From positions 310,001 through 374,000 of the forward strand of contig NW_027488689.1 of NCBI RefSeq assembly GCF_050948215.1: 64,000 bases of DNA, read 5' to 3'. The position numbers and the translations under genes are program-made. Under the pieces are notes generated by a model. The model did not search any database, had not been told where the DNA came from, and worked only from the letters and a program-made list of their open reading frames with translations. The stretch is from Halictus rubicundus. Lineage: Eukaryota > Arthropoda > Insecta > Hymenoptera > Halictidae. The first letter of the stretch is position 1, and each line of letters begins with the position of its first letter. Shown here piece after piece: positions 26,684 to 40,049 of this stretch.

Positions 26684-27982
26684 GGATTGGATAGAGGATA
26701 CGATAGGGGATTGGGTAGTATAGAGGATAGGATAGGATACGATAGCGGATAGTATAGGATAGAGGATAGGATAGGATAGAGAATAGTATAGGATAGAGGA
26801 TAGGATCGGATAGAGGATAGGATAGGGTAGAGGATAGGATAGGATAGAGGATAGGATAGGATAGAGGATAGGATAGGGTAGAGTATAGGATACAGAATAG
26901 GATAGGATAGAGGATAGGATAGGATAGAGGATAGGATCGGATAGAGGATAGGATAGGATAGATGATAGGATCGTATAGGGGATAGGATAGGTGAGTGGAT
27001 AGGATAGAGGATAGGATAGGATTGGGGATGGGATAGGATAGATGATAGTATAGGATGGAGGATATGATATGGTAGAGGATAGGATAGAGAATAGGATAGA
27101 TGATAGTATAGGATAGAGGATAGGATCGGATAGAGGATAGGATCGGATAGAGGATAGGATAGGATAGAGGATAGGATAGGATAGAGGATATGATAGGGTT
27201 GAGGATAGGACAGGATTGAGGATAGGATAGGATAGTGGATAGGATAGGGGATTGTTATAAGATAGAGGATAGGATAGGATAGGATAGATGATAGTATAGG
27301 GTAGAGGATAGGATAGGATTGAGGATGGGATAGGATAGTGGATAGGAAAGGATAGAACAGACGATAGACTATAGGATAGAGAATAGGATAGATGATAGTA
27401 TAGGACAGAGGATTGGATAGGATAGTTGATAGGATTGGATAGAGGATAGGATAGGGGATTGGGTAGTATAGAGTATAGGATTGGATAAAGGATAGGATAC
27501 GATAGAGGATAGTTTAGGATAGAGGATAGGATAGGATAGAGCATAGTATAGGATAGATGATATTATAGGATAGAGGATATTATAGGATAGAGGATAGGAT
27601 AGGATAGAGGATAGTATAGGATAGATGATATTATAGGATAGAGGATATTATAGGATAGAGGATAGGATAGGATAGAGGATAGGATCGGATAGAGGATTGG
27701 ATAGGGGATTGGATAGGATAGAGGATAGGATAGGATAGAGGACAGGATAGGGTAGAGGATAGGATAGAGAATAGGATAGGATAGAGGATAGGATAGGATA
27801 GAGGATAGGATCGGATAGAGGATAGGATACGTTAGAGGAAAGTATAGGATAGAGGATAGGATAGGATAGAGAATAGTATAGGATAGAGGATAGGATAGGA
27901 TAGAGGATACGATATTATAGAGGATAGGATAGGATAGAGGATAGGATCGGATAGAGGATAGGATAGGGGATTGGATAGGATA
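26684..27982 (+). repeat. Module M4, copy 6 (complete)
   Basis: Marker TTGTTATAAG at 27252. Collinear with the M4 copy starting 19014 at offset 7670, with only small changes (for example GGAAAGG near 27346). It leads into the second large family 2 copy. Confidence 0.8.
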
Positions 27983-28919
27983 GAGGATAGTATAGGATAG
28001 AGGATAGGATAGGATAGAGGATAGGATAGGGTAGAAGATAGGATAGGATAGGATAGAGGATAGAATGGGGTAGAGGTTAGGATCGGATAGAGGATAGGTT
28101 GGGGATTGGATAGGATAGAGGATAGGATAGGGTAGAGGATAGGATAGGGTAGAGGATAGGATAGGATAGAGGGTAGGATAGGATAGAGGTTAGGATAGGG
28201 TAGAGTATAGGATACAGAATAGGATAGGATAGAGGATATGATAGGATAGAGGATAGGATCGGATAGAGGATAGGATAGGATAGAGGATAGGATCGGATAG
28301 AGGATAGGATACGATAGAGGATAGTATAGGATAGAGGTTAGGATCGGATAGAGGATAGGATAGGGGATTGGATAGGATAGAGGATAGGATAGGGTAGAGG
28401 ATAGGATAGAGAATAGGATAGGATAGAGGATAGGATAGGATAGAGGATAGGATCGGATAGAGGATAGGATACGATAGAGGATAGTATAGGATAGAGGTTA
28501 GGATCGGATAGAGGATAGGATAGGGGATTGGATAGGATAGAGGATAGGATAGGGTAGAGGATAGGATAGAGAATAGGATAGGATAGAGGATAGGATAGGA
28601 TAGAGGATAGGATCGGATAGAGGATAGGATACGTTAGAGGAAAGTATAGGATAGAGGATAGGATAGGATAGAGAATAGTATAGGATAGAGGATAGGATAG
28701 GATAGAGGATACGATATTATAGAGGATAGGATAGGATAGAGGATAGGATCGGATAGAGGATAGGATAGGGGATTGGATAGGATAGAGGATAGTATAGGAT
28801 AGAGGATAGGATAGGATAGAGGATAGGATAGGGTAGAAGATAGGATAGGATAGGATAGAGGATAGAATGGGGTAGAGGTTAGGATCGGATAGAGGATAGG
28901 TTGGGGATTGGATAGGATA
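27983..28919 (+). repeat. Family 2 B block, copy b
   Basis: Offset 5622 from 22361-23297. Contains GAATGGGGTAGAGG at 28063 and 28865 (802 apart) and the 160-base pair at 28283-28442 and 28443-28602. Confidence 0.85.
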
Positions 28920-30957
28920 GAGGATAGGATAGGGTAGAGGATAGGATAGGGTAGAGGATAGGATAGGATAGAGGATAGGATAGGATAGAGGTTAGGATAG
29001 GGTAGAGTATAGGATACAGAATAGGATAGGATAGAGGATATGATAGGATAGAGGATACTATCGGATAGAGGATAGGATAGGATAGAGGATAGGATCGGAT
29101 AGAGGATAGGATACGATAGAGGATAGTATAGGTTAGAGGATAGGATAGGATAGAGAATAGTATAGAATAGATGATATTATAGGATAGAGGATAGGATAGG
29201 ATAGAGGATAGGATAGAGGATAGGATAGAGGATAGGATAGAGGATAGGATAGAAGATTGGATAGGATAGAGTATAGGATAGGATAGCGGATAGGATAGAA
29301 TGGAGTATAGGATAGGATTGAGGATACGATAGGGTTCAGGATAGGATAGGATAGAGGATAGGATACGATAGAGGATAGTATAGGATAGAGGATAGGATAG
29401 GATAGAGAATAGTATAGGATAGATGATATTGTAGGATAGAGGATATTATAGGATACAGGATAGGACAGGATAGAGGATAGGATCGGATAGAGGATAGGAT
29501 AGGGTTGAGGATAGGACAGGATTGAAGATAGGATAGGATAGTGGATAGGATAGGGGATTCGATAAGATAGAGGATAGTATAGGATAGAGGATAGGATAGG
29601 ATAGAGAATAGTATAGGATAGATGATATTGTAGGATAGAGGATATTATAGGATACAGGATAGGACAGGATAGAGGATAGGATCGGATAGAGGATAGGATC
29701 GGATAGAGGATAGGATAGGGTAGAGGATAGGATAGGATGGAGGATATAATAGGATAGAGGATAGGATAGGATAGAGAATAGTATAGGATAGATGATATTG
29801 TAGGATAGAGGATATTATAGGATAGAGGATAGGATAGGATAGAGGATAGGATAGGATAGAGGATAGGATAGGGTTGAGGATAGGACAGGATTGAAGATAG
29901 GATAGGATAGTGGATAGGATTGTGGATTCGATAAGATAGAGGATAGGATAGGGTAGAGGATAGGATAGGGTAGAGGATAGGATAGGATAGAGGATAGGAT
30001 AGGATAGAGGTTAGGATAGGGTAGAGTATAGGATACAGAATAGGATAGGATAGAGGATATGATAGGATAGAGGATACTATCGGATAGAGGATAGGATAGG
30101 ATAGAGGATAGGATCGGATAGAGGATAGGATACGATAGAGGATAGTATAGGTTAGAGGATAGGATAGGATAGAGAATAGTATAGAATAGATGATATTATA
30201 GGATAGAGGATAGGATAGGATAGAGGATAGGATAGAGGATAGGATAGAGGATAGGATAGAGGATAGGATAGAAGATTGGATAGGATAGAGTATAGGATAG
30301 GATAGCGGATAGGATAGAATGGAGTATAGGATAGGATTGAGGATACGATAGGGTTCAGGATAGGATAGGATAGAGGATAGGATACGATAGAGGATAGTAT
30401 AGGATAGAGGATAGGATAGGATAGAGAATAGTATAGGATAGATGATATTGTAGGATAGAGGATATTATATTATACAGGATAGGACAGGATAGAGGATAGG
30501 ATCGGATAGAGGATAGGATAGGGTTGAGGATAGGACAGGATTGAAGATAGGATAGGATAGTGGATAGGATAGGGGATTCGATAAGATAGAGGATAGTATA
30601 GGATAGAGGATAGGATAGGATAGAGAATAGTATAGGATAGATGATATTGTAGGATAGAGGATATTATAGGATACAGGATAGGACAGGATAGAGGATAGGA
30701 TCGGATAGAGGATAGGATCGGATAGAGGATAGGATAGGGTAGAGGATAGGATAGGATGGAGGATATAATAGGATAGAGGATAGGATAGGATAGAGAATAG
30801 TATAGGATAGATGATATTGTAGGATAGAGGATATTATAGGATAGAGGATAGGATAGGATAGAGGATAGGATAGGATAGAGGATAGGATAGGGTTGAGGAT
30901 AGGACAGGATTGAAGATAGGATAGGATAGTGGATAGGATTGTGGATTCGATAAGATA
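28920..30957 (+). repeat. 1019-base tandem pair, family 2 copy b
   Basis: Units 28920-29938 and 29939-30957, at offset 5622 from copy a. Markers: GGTTCAGG at 29333 and 30352, TTGTGGATTCG at 29920. A local change, ATTATATTATAC near 30468, marks the second unit. Confidence 0.85.
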
Positions 30958-31700
30958 GAGGATAGGATAGGATAGGATAGATGATAGTGTAGGATAGAGG
31001 ATAGGATAGGATTGAGGATAGGATAGGATAGTGGATAGGATGGGATAGAACAGACGATAGAGGATAGGATAGAGAATAGGATAGATGATTGTATTGGATA
31101 GAGGATTGGATAGGATAGAGGATAGGATTGGATAGAGGATAGGATAGGGGATTGGGTAGTATAGAGGATAGGATAGGATAAAGGATAGGATACGATAGAG
31201 GATAGTATTGGATAGAGGATAGGATAGGATAGAGGATAGGATCGGATAGAATATAGGATAGGTGATTGGATAGGATAGAGGATAGGATAAGATAGAGGAC
31301 AGGATAGGGTAGAGGATAGGATAGAGAAGAGGATAGGATAGAGGATAGGATAGGATAGAGGATAGGATCGGATAGAGGATAGGATACGTTAGAGGAAAGT
31401 ATAGGATAGAGGATAGGATAGGATAGAGAATAGTATAGGATAGAGGATAGGATAGGATAGAGGATACGATATTATAGAGGATAGGATAGGATAGAGGATA
31501 GCACCGGATAGAGGATAGGATAGGGGATTGGATAGGATAGACGATAGTATAGGATAGAGGATAGGATAGGGTAGAAGATAGGATAGGATAGGATAGAGCA
31601 TAGTATAGGATAGATGATATTATAGGATACAGGATATTATAGGATAGAGGATAGGATAGGATAGAGGATAGTATAGGATAGATGATATTATAGGATAGAG
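30958..31700 (+). repeat. Family 2 tail block, copy b
   Basis: Same 743 bases as 25336-26078. Differences seen are single bases, such as AGCACCGG against GGACCGG near 31501 and GATAGTGTAGG near 30981. Confidence 0.85.
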
Positions 31701-32097
31701 GATATTATAGGATAGAGGATAGGATAGGATAGAGGATAGGATCGGATAGAGGATAGGATAGAGGATAGGATAGGATAGAGGTTAGGATAGGGTAGAGTAT
31801 AGGATACAGAATAGGATAGGATAGAGGATAGGATAGGATAGAGGATAGGATCGGCTAGAGTATAGGATACAGAATAGGATAGGATAGAGGATAGGATAGG
31901 ATAGAGGATAGTATCGGATAGAGGATAGTATAGGATAGAGGATAGGATCGGATAGAGGATAGGATACGATAGAGGATAGGATAGAGGATAGGATAGAGGA
32001 TTGGATAGGATAGAGGATATGATAGGATAGAAGATAGGATAGGATAGAGGTTAGGAGAGGATTGAGGATAGGAGAGGATATTGGATAGGATCGGATA

Positions 32098-32182
32098 GAG
32101 GATAGGATACGATAGAGGATAGTATAGGATAGAGGATAGGATAGGATAGAGAATAGTATAGGATAGATGATATTATAGGATA
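32098..32182 (+). repeat. 85-base cassette of five distinct monomers
   Basis: Five 17-base variants in fixed order: GAGGATAGGATACGATA, GAGGATAGTATAGGATA, GAGGATAGGATAGGATA, GAGAATAGTATAGGATA, GATGATATTATAGGATA. The same order, or close versions of it, recurs in all regions (for example near 23475, 35788, 39230, 60020 and 63780). It is the most widespread higher-order pattern I could see. Confidence 0.8.
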
Positions 32183-32235
32183 GAGGATAGGATAGGGAAG
32201 AGTATAGGATACAGAATAGGATAGGATAGAGGACA

Positions 32236-32258
32236 GGGGATAGGGGATAGGGGATTGG
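32236..32258 (+). other. GGGG cluster with quadruplex potential
   Basis: Three GGGG tracts at 32236-32239, 32243-32246 and 32250-32253, separated by ATA and followed by ATTGG. The same element is at 35923, 37795 and 39359, once per family 3 unit. It is the densest G clustering in the window. Folding is inferred from pattern only. Confidence 0.7.
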
Positions 32259-32740
32259 ATAGGATAGAGGATAGGATAGGATAGAGGATAGGATAGGGTA
32301 GAGGATAGGATAGAGAATAGGATAGGATAGGATAGAGGATAGGATCGGATAGAGGATAGGATAGGATAGAGGATAGTATAGGATAGAGGGTAGGATATGA
32401 TAGAGAATAGTATAGGATAGAGGATAGGATAGGATAGAGGATAGGATAGGGTTGAGGATAGGACAGGATTGAGGATAGGATCGGATAGTGGATAGGATAG
32501 GTGATTGGATAAGATATAGGATAGGATAGGATAGGATAGATGATAGTATAGGATAGAGGATAGGATAGGATTGAGGATAGGATAGGATAGTGGATAGGAT
32601 AGGATAGAACAGACGATACAGGATAGGATAGAGAATAGGATAGATGATAGTATAGGATAGAGGATTGGATAGGATAGAGGATAGGATTGGATAGAGGATA
32701 CGATAGGGGATTGGGTAGTATAGAGGATAGGATAGGATAC

Positions 32741-33608
32741 GATAGAGGATAGAATGGGGTAGAGGTTAGGATCGGATAGAGGATAGGTTGGGGATTGGAT
32801 AGGATAGAGGATAGGATAGGGTAGAGGATAGGATAGGGTAGAGGATAGGATAGGATAGAGGGTAGGATAGGATAGAGGTTAGGATAGGGTAGAGTATAGG
32901 ATACAGAATAGGATAGGATAGAGGATATGATAGGATAGAGGATAGGATCGGATAGAGGATAGGATAGGATAGAGGATAGGATCGGATAGAGGATAGGATA
33001 CGATAGAGGATAGTATAGGATAGAGGTTAGGATCGGATAGAGGATAGGATAGGGGATTGGATAGGATAGAGGATAGGATAGGGTAGAGGATAGGATAGAG
33101 AATAGGATAGGATAGAGGATAGGATAGGATAGAGGATAGGATCGGATAGAGGATAGGATACGATAGAGGATAGTATAGGATAGAGGTTAGGATCGGATAG
33201 AGGATAGGATAGGGGATTGGATAGGATAGAGGATAGGATAGGGTAGAGGATAGGATAGAGAATAGGATAGGATAGAGGATAGGATAGGATAGAGGATAGG
33301 ATCGGATAGAGGATAGGATACGTTAGAGGAAAGTATAGGATAGAGGATAGGATAGGATAGAGAATAGTATAGGATAGAGGATAGGATAGGATAGAGGATA
33401 CGATATTATAGAGGATAGGATAGGATAGAGGATAGGATCGGATAGAGGATAGGATAGGGGATTGGATAGGATAGAGGATAGTATAGGATAGAGGATAGGA
33501 TAGGATAGAGGATAGGATAGGGTAGAAGATAGGATAGGATAGGATAGAGGATAGAATGGGGTAGAGGTTAGGATCGGATAGAGGATAGGTTGGGGATTGG
33601 ATAGGATA
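32741..33608 (+). repeat. Family 2 B block, copy c
   Basis: GAATGGGGTAGAGG at 32752 and 33554 (802 apart), and the 160-base pair at 32972-33131 and 33132-33291. Collinear with copy b at offset 4689. The upstream edge is an abrupt junction with family 3. Confidence 0.8.
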
Positions 33609-34627
33609 GAGGATAGGATAGGGTAGAGGATAGGATAGGGTAGAGGATAGGATAGGATAGAGGATAGGATAGGATAGAGGTTAGGATAGGGTAGAGTATA
33701 GGATACAGAATAGGATAGGATAGAGGATATGATAGGATAGAGGATACTATCGGATAGAGGATAGGATAGGATAGAGGATAGGATCGGATAGAGGATAGGA
33801 TACGATAGAGGATAGTATAGGTTAGAGGATAGGATAGGATAGAGAATAGTATAGAATAGATGATATTATAGGATAGAGGATAGGATAGGATAGAGGATAG
33901 GATAGAGGATAGGATAGAGGATAGGATAGAGGATAGGATAGAAGATTGGATAGGATAGAGTATAGGATAGGATAGCGGATAGGATAGAATGGAGTATAGG
34001 ATAGGATTGAGGATACGATAGGGTTCAGGATAGGATAGGATAGAGGATAGGATACGATAGAGGATAGTATAGGATAGAGGATAGGATAGGATAGAGAATA
34101 GTATAGGATAGATGATATTGTAGGATAGAGGATATTATAGGATACAGGATAGGACAGGATAGAGGATAGGATCGGATAGAGGATAGGATAGGGTTGAGGA
34201 TAGGACAGGATTGAAGATAGGATAGGATAGTGGATAGGATAGGGGATTCGATAAGATAGAGGATAGTATAGGATAGAGGATAGGATAGGATAGAGAATAG
34301 TATAGGATAGATGATATTGTAGGATAGAGGATATTATAGGATACAGGATAGGACAGGATAGAGGATAGGATCGGATAGAGGATAGGATCGGATAGAGGAT
34401 AGGATAGGGTAGAGGATAGGATAGGATGGAGGATATAATAGGATAGAGGATAGGATAGGATAGAGAATAGTATAGGATAGATGATATTGTAGGATAGAGG
34501 ATATTATAGGATAGAGGATAGGATAGGATAGAGGATAGGATAGGATAGAGGATAGGATAGGGTTGAGGATAGGACAGGATTGAAGATAGGATAGGATAGT
34601 GGATAGGATTGTGGATTCGATAAGATA
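33609..34627 (+). repeat. 1019-base unit, single copy
   Basis: One unit only, with GGTTCAGG at 34022 (offset 4689 from 29333). Copies a and b have two units here. The offset to copy b falls from 4689 to 3687 across this block, as expected from loss of 1019 bases and gain of one 17-base monomer downstream. Confidence 0.8.
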
Positions 34628-35387
34628 GAGGATAGGATAGGATAGGATAGATGATAGTATAGGATAGAGGATAGGATAGGATTGAGGATAGGATAGGATA
34701 GTGGATAGGATGGGATAGAACAGACGATAGAGGATAGGATAGAGAATAGGATAGATGATTGTATTGGATAGAGGATTGGATAGGATAGAGGATAGGATTG
34801 GATAGAGGATAGGATAGGGGATTGGGTAGTATAGAGGATAGGATAGGATAAAGGATAGGATACGATAGAGGATAGTATTGGATAGAGGATAGGATAGGAT
34901 AGAGGATAGGATCGGATAGAATATAGGGTAGGTGATTGGATAGGATAGAGGATAGGATAAGATAGAGGACAGGATAGGGTAGAGGATAGGATAGAGAAGA
35001 GGATAGGATAGAGGATAGGATAGGATAGAGGATAGGATCGGATAGAGGATAGGATACGTTAGAGGAAAGTATAGGATAGAGGATAGGATAGGATAGAGAA
35101 TAGTATAGGATAGAGGATAGGATAGGATAGAGGATACGATATTATAGAGGATAGGATAGGATAGAGGATAGGATCGGATAGAGGATAGGATAGGGGATTG
35201 GATAGGATAGACGATAGTATAGGATAGAGGATAGGATAGGATAGAGGATAGGATAGGGTAGAAGATAGGATAGGATAGGATAGAGCATAGTATAGGATAG
35301 ATGATATTATAGGATACAGGATATTATAGGATAGAGGATAGGATAGGATAGAGGATAGTATAGGATAGATGATATTATAGGATAGAG
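34628..35387 (+). repeat. Family 2 tail block, copy c
   Basis: Same as 30958-31700 plus one additional consensus monomer near 35231. It leads into the second family 3 unit. Confidence 0.8.
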
Positions 35388-36427
35388 GATATTATAGGAT
35401 AGAGGATAGGATAGGATAGAGGATAGGATCGGATAGAGGATAGGATAGAGGATAGGATAGGATAGAGGTTAGGATAGGGTAGAGTATAGGATACAGAATA
35501 GGATAGGATAGAGGATAGGATAGGATAGAGGATAGGATCGGCTAGAGTATAGGATACAGAATAGGATAGGATAGAGGATAGGATAGGATAGAGGATAGTA
35601 TCGGATAGAGGATAGTATAGGATAGAGGATAGGATCGGATAGAGGATAGGATACGATAGAGGATAGGATAGAGGATAGGATAGAGGATTGGATAGGATAG
35701 AGGATATGATAGGATAGAAGATAGGATAGGATAGAGGTTAGGAGAGGATTGAGGATAGGAGAGGATATTGGATAGGATCGGATAGAGGATAGGATACGAT
35801 AGAGGATAGTATAGGATAGAGGATAGGATAGGATAGAGAATAGTATAGGATAGATGATATTATAGGATAGAGGATAGGATAGGGAAGAGTATAGGATACA
35901 GAATAGGATAGGATAGAGGACAGGGGATAGGGGATAGGGGATTGGATAGGATAGAGGATAGGATAGGATAGAGGATAGGATTGGGTAGAGGATAGGATAG
36001 AGAATAGGATAGGATAGGATAGAGGATAGGATCGGATAGAGGATAGGATAGGATAGAGGATAGTATAGGATAGAGGGTAGGATATGATAGAGAATAGTAT
36101 AGGATAGAGGATAGGATAGGATAGAGGATAGGATAGGGTTGAGGATAGGACAGGATTGAGGATAGGATCGGATAGTGGATAGGATAGGTGATTGGATAAG
36201 ATATAGGATAGGATAGGATAGGATAGATGATAGTATAGGATAGAGGATAGGATAGGATTGAGGATAGGATAGGATAGTGGATAGGATAGGATAGAACAGA
36301 CGATACAGGATAGGATAGAGAATAGGATAGATGATAGTATAGGATAGAGGATTGGATAGGATAGAGGATAGGATTGGATAGAGGATACGATAGGGGATTG
36401 GGTAGTATAGAGGATAGGATAGGATAC
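35388..36427 (+). repeat. Family 3 unit, copy b
   Basis: Collinear with copy a at offset 3687: TCGGCT at 35538, GGGG cluster at 35923. One visible difference is GGATTGGGTAG near 35980. It continues beyond the point where copy a was interrupted. Confidence 0.8.
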
Positions 36428-37611
36428 GATAGAGGATAGTAAAGGATAGAGGATAGGATAGGATAGAGAATAGTATAGGATAAAGGATAGGATCGGATAG
36501 AGGATAGGATAGGGTAGAGGATAGGATAGGATAGAGGATAGGATAGGGTAGAGTATAGGATACAGAATAGGATAGGATAGAGGATAGGATAGGATAGAGG
36601 ATAGGATCGGATAGAGGATAGGATAGGATAGAGGATAGGATCGTATAGGGGATAGGATAGGTGATTGGATAGGATAGAGGATAGGATAGGATTGAGGATA
36701 GGATAGGATAGATGATAGTATAGGATGGAGGATAGGATAGGGTAGAGGATAGGATAGAGAATAGTATAGAATAGATGATATTATAGGATAGAGGATAGGA
36801 TAGGATAGAGGATAGGATAGAGGATAGGATAGAGGATAGGATAGGATAGAGGATAGGATAGGATAGAGGATAGGATCGGATAGAGGATAGGATAGGATAG
36901 AGGATAGGATCGTATAGGGGATAGGATAGGTGATTGGATACGATAGAGGATAGGATCGGATAGAGGATAGGATAGGGTAGAGGATAGGATAGGATGGAGG
37001 ATATAATAGGACAGAGGATAGGATAGGATAGAGAATAGTATAGGATAGATGATATTGTAGGATAGAGGATATTATAGGATAGAGGATAGGATAGGATAGA
37101 GGATAGGATAGGATAGAGGATATGATAGGGTTGAGGATAGGACAGGATTGAGGATAGGATAGGATAGTGGATAGGATAGGGGATTGGATAAGATAGAGGA
37201 TAGGATAGGATAGGATAGATGATAGTATAGGGTAGAGGATAGGATAGGATTGAGGATGGGATAGGATAGTGGATAGGATAGGATAGAACAGACGATAGAG
37301 GATAGGATAGAGAATACGATAGATGATAGTATAGGATAGAGGATTGGATAGGATAGAGGATAGGATTGGATAGAGGATACGATAGGGGATTGGGTAGTAT
37401 AGAGGATAGGATAGGATACGATAGAGGATAGTAAAGGATAGAGGATAGGATAGGATAGAGAATAGTATAGGATAAAGGATAGGATCGGATAGAGGATAGG
37501 ATAGGGTAGAGGATAGGATAGGATAGAGGATAGGATAGGATAGAGGATAGGATAGGGTAGAGTATAGGATACAGAATAGGATAGGATAGAGGATAGGATA
37601 GGATAGAGGAT
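36428..37611 (+). repeat. Family 3 spacer with a 992-base repeat
   Basis: GTAAAGGATAGAGG occurs at 36439 and 37431, 992 bases apart, with the same flanks (GATTGGGTAGTATAGAGG upstream, GATAAAGGATAGG downstream). It resembles M4 in part, for example GATCGTATAGGGGATAGG near 36650. No gene is present. Confidence 0.7.
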
Positions 37612-38240
37612 AGGAGAGGATTGAGGATAGGAGAGGATATTGGATAGGATCGGATAGAGGATAGGATACGATAGAGGATAGTATAGGATAGAGGATAGGA
37701 TAGGATAGAGAATAGTATAGGATAGATGATATTATAGGATAGAGGATAGGATAGGGAAGAGTATAGGATACAGAATAGGATAGGATAGAGGACAGGGGAT
37801 AGGGGATAGGGGATTGGATAGGATAGAGGATAGGATAGGATAGGGTAGAGGATAGGATAGAGAATAGGATAGGATAGGATAGAGGATAGGATCGGATAGA
37901 GGATAGGATAGGATAGAGGATAGTATAGGATAGAGGGTAGGATATGATAGAGAATAGTATAGGATAGAGGATAGGATAGGATAGAGGATAGGATAGGGTT
38001 GAGGATAGGACAGGATTGAGGATAGGATCGGATAGTGGATAGGATAGGTGATTGGATAAGATAGAGGATAGGATAGGATAGGATAGATGATAGTATAGGA
38101 TAGAGGATAGGATAGGATTGAGGATAGGATAGGATAGTGGATAGGATAGGATAGAACAGACGATACAGGATAGGATAGAGAATAGGATAGATGATAGTAT
38201 AGGATAGAGGATTGGATAGGATAGAGGATAGGATTGGATA
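37612..38240 (+). repeat. Family 3 unit, partial copy
   Basis: GGAGAGGATTGAGG and the GGGG cluster (37795) reappear at offset 1872 from copy b. The TCGGCT part is missing. Confidence 0.75.
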
Positions 38241-38824
38241 GAGGATAGGATAGGGGATTGGGTAGTATAGAGGATAGGATAGGATAAAGGATAGGATACG
38301 ATAGAGGATAGTATTGGATAGAGGATAGGATAGGATAGAGGATAGGATCGGATAGAATATAGGATAGGTGATTGGATAGGATAGAGGATAGGATAAGATA
38401 GAGGACAGGATAGGGTAGAGGATAGGATAGAGAAGAGGATAGGATAGAGGATAGGATAGGATAGAGGATAGGATCGGATAGAGGATAGGATACGTTAGAG
38501 GAAAGTATAGGATAGAGGATAGGATAGGATAGAGAATAGTATAGGATAGAGGATAGGATAGGATAGAGGATACGATATTATAGAGGACAGGATAGGATAG
38601 AGGATAGGATCGGATAGAGGATAGGATAGGGGATTGGATAGGATAGACGATAGTATAGGATAGAGGATAGGATAGGATAGAGGATAGGATAGGGTAGAAG
38701 ATAGGATAGGATAGGATAGAGCATAGTATAGGATAGATGATATTATAGGATACAGGATATTATAGGATAGAGGATAGGATAGGATAGAGGATAGTATAGG
38801 ATAGATGATATTATAGGATAGAGG
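38241..38824 (+). repeat. Family 2 tail block, partial copy
   Basis: Matches the family 2 tail from about 25521 (GCATAG marker at 38721, offset 12745), ending where the third family 3 unit begins. Confidence 0.75.
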
Positions 38825-40049
38825 ATATTATAGGATAGAGGATAGGATAGGATAGAGGATAGGATCGGATAGAGGATAGGATAGAGGATAGGATAGGATA
38901 GAGGTTAGGATAGGGTAGAGTATAGGATACAGAATAGGATAGGATAGAGGATAGGATAGGATAGAGGATAGGATCGGCTAGAGTATAGGATACAGAATAG
39001 GATAGGATAGAGGATAGGATAGGATAGAGGATAGGATCGGATAGAGGATAGTATAGGATAGAGGATAGGATCGGATAGAGGATAGGATACGATAGAGGAT
39101 AGGATAGAGGATAGGATAGAGGATTGGATAGGATAGAGGATATGATAGGATAGAAGATAGGATAGGATAGAGGATAGGAGAGGATTGAGGATAGGAGAGG
39201 ATATTGGATAGGATCGGATAGAGGATAGGATACGATAGAGGATAATATAGGATAGAGGATAGGATAGGATAGAGAATAGTATAGGATAGATGATATTATA
39301 GGATAGAGGATAGGATAGGGAAGAGTATAGGATACAGAATAGGATAGGATAGAGGACAGGGGATAGGGGATAGGGGATTGGATAGGATAGAGGATAGGAT
39401 AGGATAGAGGATAGGATAGGGTAGAGGATAGGATAGAGAATAGGATAGGATAGGATAGAGGATAGGATCGGATAGAGGATAGGATAGGATAGAGGATAGT
39501 ATAGGATAGAGGGTAGGATATGATAGAGAATAGTATAGGATAGAGGATAGGATAGGATAGAGGATAGGATAGGGTTGAGGATAGGACAGGATTGAGGATA
39601 GGATCGGATAGTGGATAGGATAGGTGATTGGATAAGATAGAGGATAGGATAGGATAGGATAGATGATAGTATAGGATAGAGGATAGGATAGGATTGAGGA
39701 TAGGATAGGATAGTGGATAGGATAGGATAGAACAGACGATACAGGATAGGATAGAGAATAGGATAGATGATAGTATAGGATAGAGGATTGGATAGGATAG
39801 AGGATAGGATTGGATAGAGGATAGGATAGGGGATTGGGTAGTATAGAGGATAGGATAGGATAAAGGATAGGATACGATAGAGGATAGTATTGGATAGAGG
39901 ATAGGATAGGATAGAGGATAGGATCGGATAGAATATAGGATAGGTGATTGGATAGGATAGAGGATAGGATAAGATAGAGGACAGGATAGGGTAGAGGATA
40001 GGATAGAGAAGAGGATAGGATAGAGGATAGGATAGGATAGAGGATAGGA
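38825..40049 (+). repeat. Family 3 unit, copy c, with short family 2 tail
   Basis: Collinear with copy b at offset 3436 (TCGGCT 38974, GGGG cluster 39359). From about 39825 it passes into the family 2 tail, which stops near 40049. Confidence 0.75.

Larger units (their letters stand above)
31701..32740 (+). repeat. Family 3 unit, copy a
   Basis: Marked by GGATCGGCTAGAGTATAGG (TCGGCT at 31851) and a GGGG cluster at 32236. Copies start 3687 and 7123 bases downstream (TCGGCT at 35538 and 38974). It is interrupted after GGATACGATAGAGGATAG by family 2 sequence. Confidence 0.8.
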
